DNA of 6,080 nucleotides from NCBI GenBank assembly GCA_026392535.1, contig JAPLBX010000032.1:1-6080 (forward strand), read 5' to 3'. The notes beneath the pieces were generated by a model. It worked only from the letters and a program-made list of their open reading frames with translations. It did no database searches and was not told where the DNA came from. Each line of letters begins with the position of its first letter. Within the stretch, counting starts at the first letter, position 1. The position numbers and the translations under genes are program-made. Positions 5,616 to 6,080 of this stretch are shown here, one piece after another. Source of the DNA: Actinomycetota bacterium (GTDB lineage: Bacteria; Actinomycetota; Actinomycetes; S36-B12; UBA5976).

Positions 5616-5617
5616 AG

Positions 5618-6080
5618 TTAAGCCTCCCACTTTGTCACATTTTGATCGGACACATTTTTAAGCAAGTTAGAAACTTTTTGTCCAGACAAATTCCAGTCAG
5701 AATCAATTTCAGCAAGCGGTTCAAGGACAAACCTGCGTTCTTTTGCTCTTGGATGTGGAATCTGAAGTTCATCTGTATTCGAGTGGAAATTTTCATAATC
5801 TACGATGTCCAAATCGAGTGTGCGCGGTCCCCATTTCACATCTCTAGTTCGCATCGCTGCCATTTCTATATCCTGCAATGCAGTCAACAGATCCAAGGGT
5901 TCCAAACCAGTCTCAACTAGGACAATCGCATTTAGATATGCATCTTGCTCTGGTCCACCTATTGCCGCTGTTTCATAGATACTAGAACGTGCAATGGTTT
6001 GAGTTTGTGAGAGTTTTTCAATCTGAGTGAAAGCAAATTCGAGGTAATGCAAACGATCACCCAAATTACTTCCAATGGAA
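5618..6080 (-). CDS. folK: 2-amino-4-hydroxy-6-hydroxymethyldihydropteridine diphosphokinase, 5' end cut by window edge
   Basis: HPPK transfers pyrophosphate from ATP to 6-hydroxymethyl-7,8-dihydropterin, the step before dihydropteroate synthase in cytoplasmic folate biosynthesis. The frame is open to the last base of the window, where it reads SIGSNLGDRLHYLE. This is the conserved HPPK start region (usually preceded by four to six residues), so the true start lies just past 6080; a TTG at 6064 in this frame is an internal Leu codon. About 153 residues are visible against a usual total near 160. Further hallmarks are YLNAIVLVET, the signature WGPRTLDLDIV with the two metal-binding Asp residues, and IPHPRAKERRFVLEPLAEI with the conserved HPR and catalytic-loop arginines. 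All key residues seem intact. folB or folP probably lies to the right, as in other actinobacteria, but is not in view. DUF3180 follows two bases downstream. Confidence 0.96.
   Translation of the reverse strand, partial: SIGSNLGDRLHYLEFAFTQIEKLSQTQTIARSSIYETAAIGGPEQDAYLNAIVLVETGLEPLDLLTALQDIEMAAMRTRDVKWGPRTLDLDIVDYENFHSNTDELQIPHPRAKERRFVLEPLAEIDSDWNLSGQKVSNLLKNVSDQNVTKWEA
5623..5628 (-). promoter_or_regulatory. Shine-Dalgarno sequence within the folK 3' end for the DUF3180 gene
   Basis: GGGAGG on the minus strand, seven bases before ATG 5615, lying inside the last codons of folK. It decides the DUF3180 start in favour of ATG 5615 over GTG 5630. Confidence 0.75.

Noticed and set aside
5616..5630. 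GTG 5630 as the start of the DUF3180 gene
   Set aside because: The GGGAGG ribosome site lies after most of that codon stretch and is well spaced for ATG 5615, which gives the typical MQRT start.
6062..6064. TTG 6064 as the folK start
   Set aside because: The upstream in-frame residues SIGSN belong to the conserved HPPK motif GSNLGDR, so the TTG is an internal Leu codon.

Overview
The window reads as a piece of a compact, low-to-mid GC actinobacterial chromosome. By eye the base composition is in the 40s percent GC; I did not count it. The evidence is the folK-DUF3180 gene pair (DUF3180 is essentially an actinobacterial family), the use of GTG starts, several genes without a Shine-Dalgarno sequence, and very tight gene packing. 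A streamlined freshwater actinobacterium such as Nanopelagicales (acI) would fit, but this placement is inference. Nothing indicates a phage, plasmid, insertion sequence or CRISPR array.

Left part (1-1529): on the minus strand, a gene for a secreted protein with four cysteines (215-793) runs with no gap into the start of an ABC-transporter ATPase (1-214, cut by the window edge). Divergent from it is a small PD-(D/E)XK nuclease of Cas4/RecB type (870-1529). The 76-bp gap between them carries a good minus-strand promoter (TTGACA, 17 bp, TACCCT), an inverted repeat covering its -10 element, start region and Shine-Dalgarno sequence, and a possible leaderless promoter for the nuclease.

Middle (1585-2897): a CPBP/CAAX-type intramembrane protease follows the nuclease on the plus strand. 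It meets a minus-strand gene for a secreted or membrane-tethered protein with a strongly acidic tail tail-to-tail; one CTAG serves as stop codon for both.

Right-middle (2898-5126): divergent from the acidic-protein gene is a two-component operon, an OmpR/PhoB-family response regulator followed 8 bp later by a HAMP-HisKA-HATPase sensor kinase with an extracytoplasmic Cache-like sensor domain. The divergent region contains a TCCAAG direct repeat with 11-bp period over the -35 of the acidic-protein promoter. This is the spacing expected for an OmpR-family site, so the acidic protein is a good candidate target.

Right end (5127-6080): on the minus strand, folK (folate biosynthesis, lacking its first few codons at the window edge) followed 2 bp later by a DUF3180 four-helix membrane protein, whose stop codon abuts the stop of the sensor kinase.

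Most of the window is ordinary. The less ordinary items are the stand-alone Cas4-like nuclease with a 2+2 cysteine pattern next to a CPBP protease, the acidic secreted protein paired with the two-component system, and the dyad-controlled secreted protein/ABC operon.
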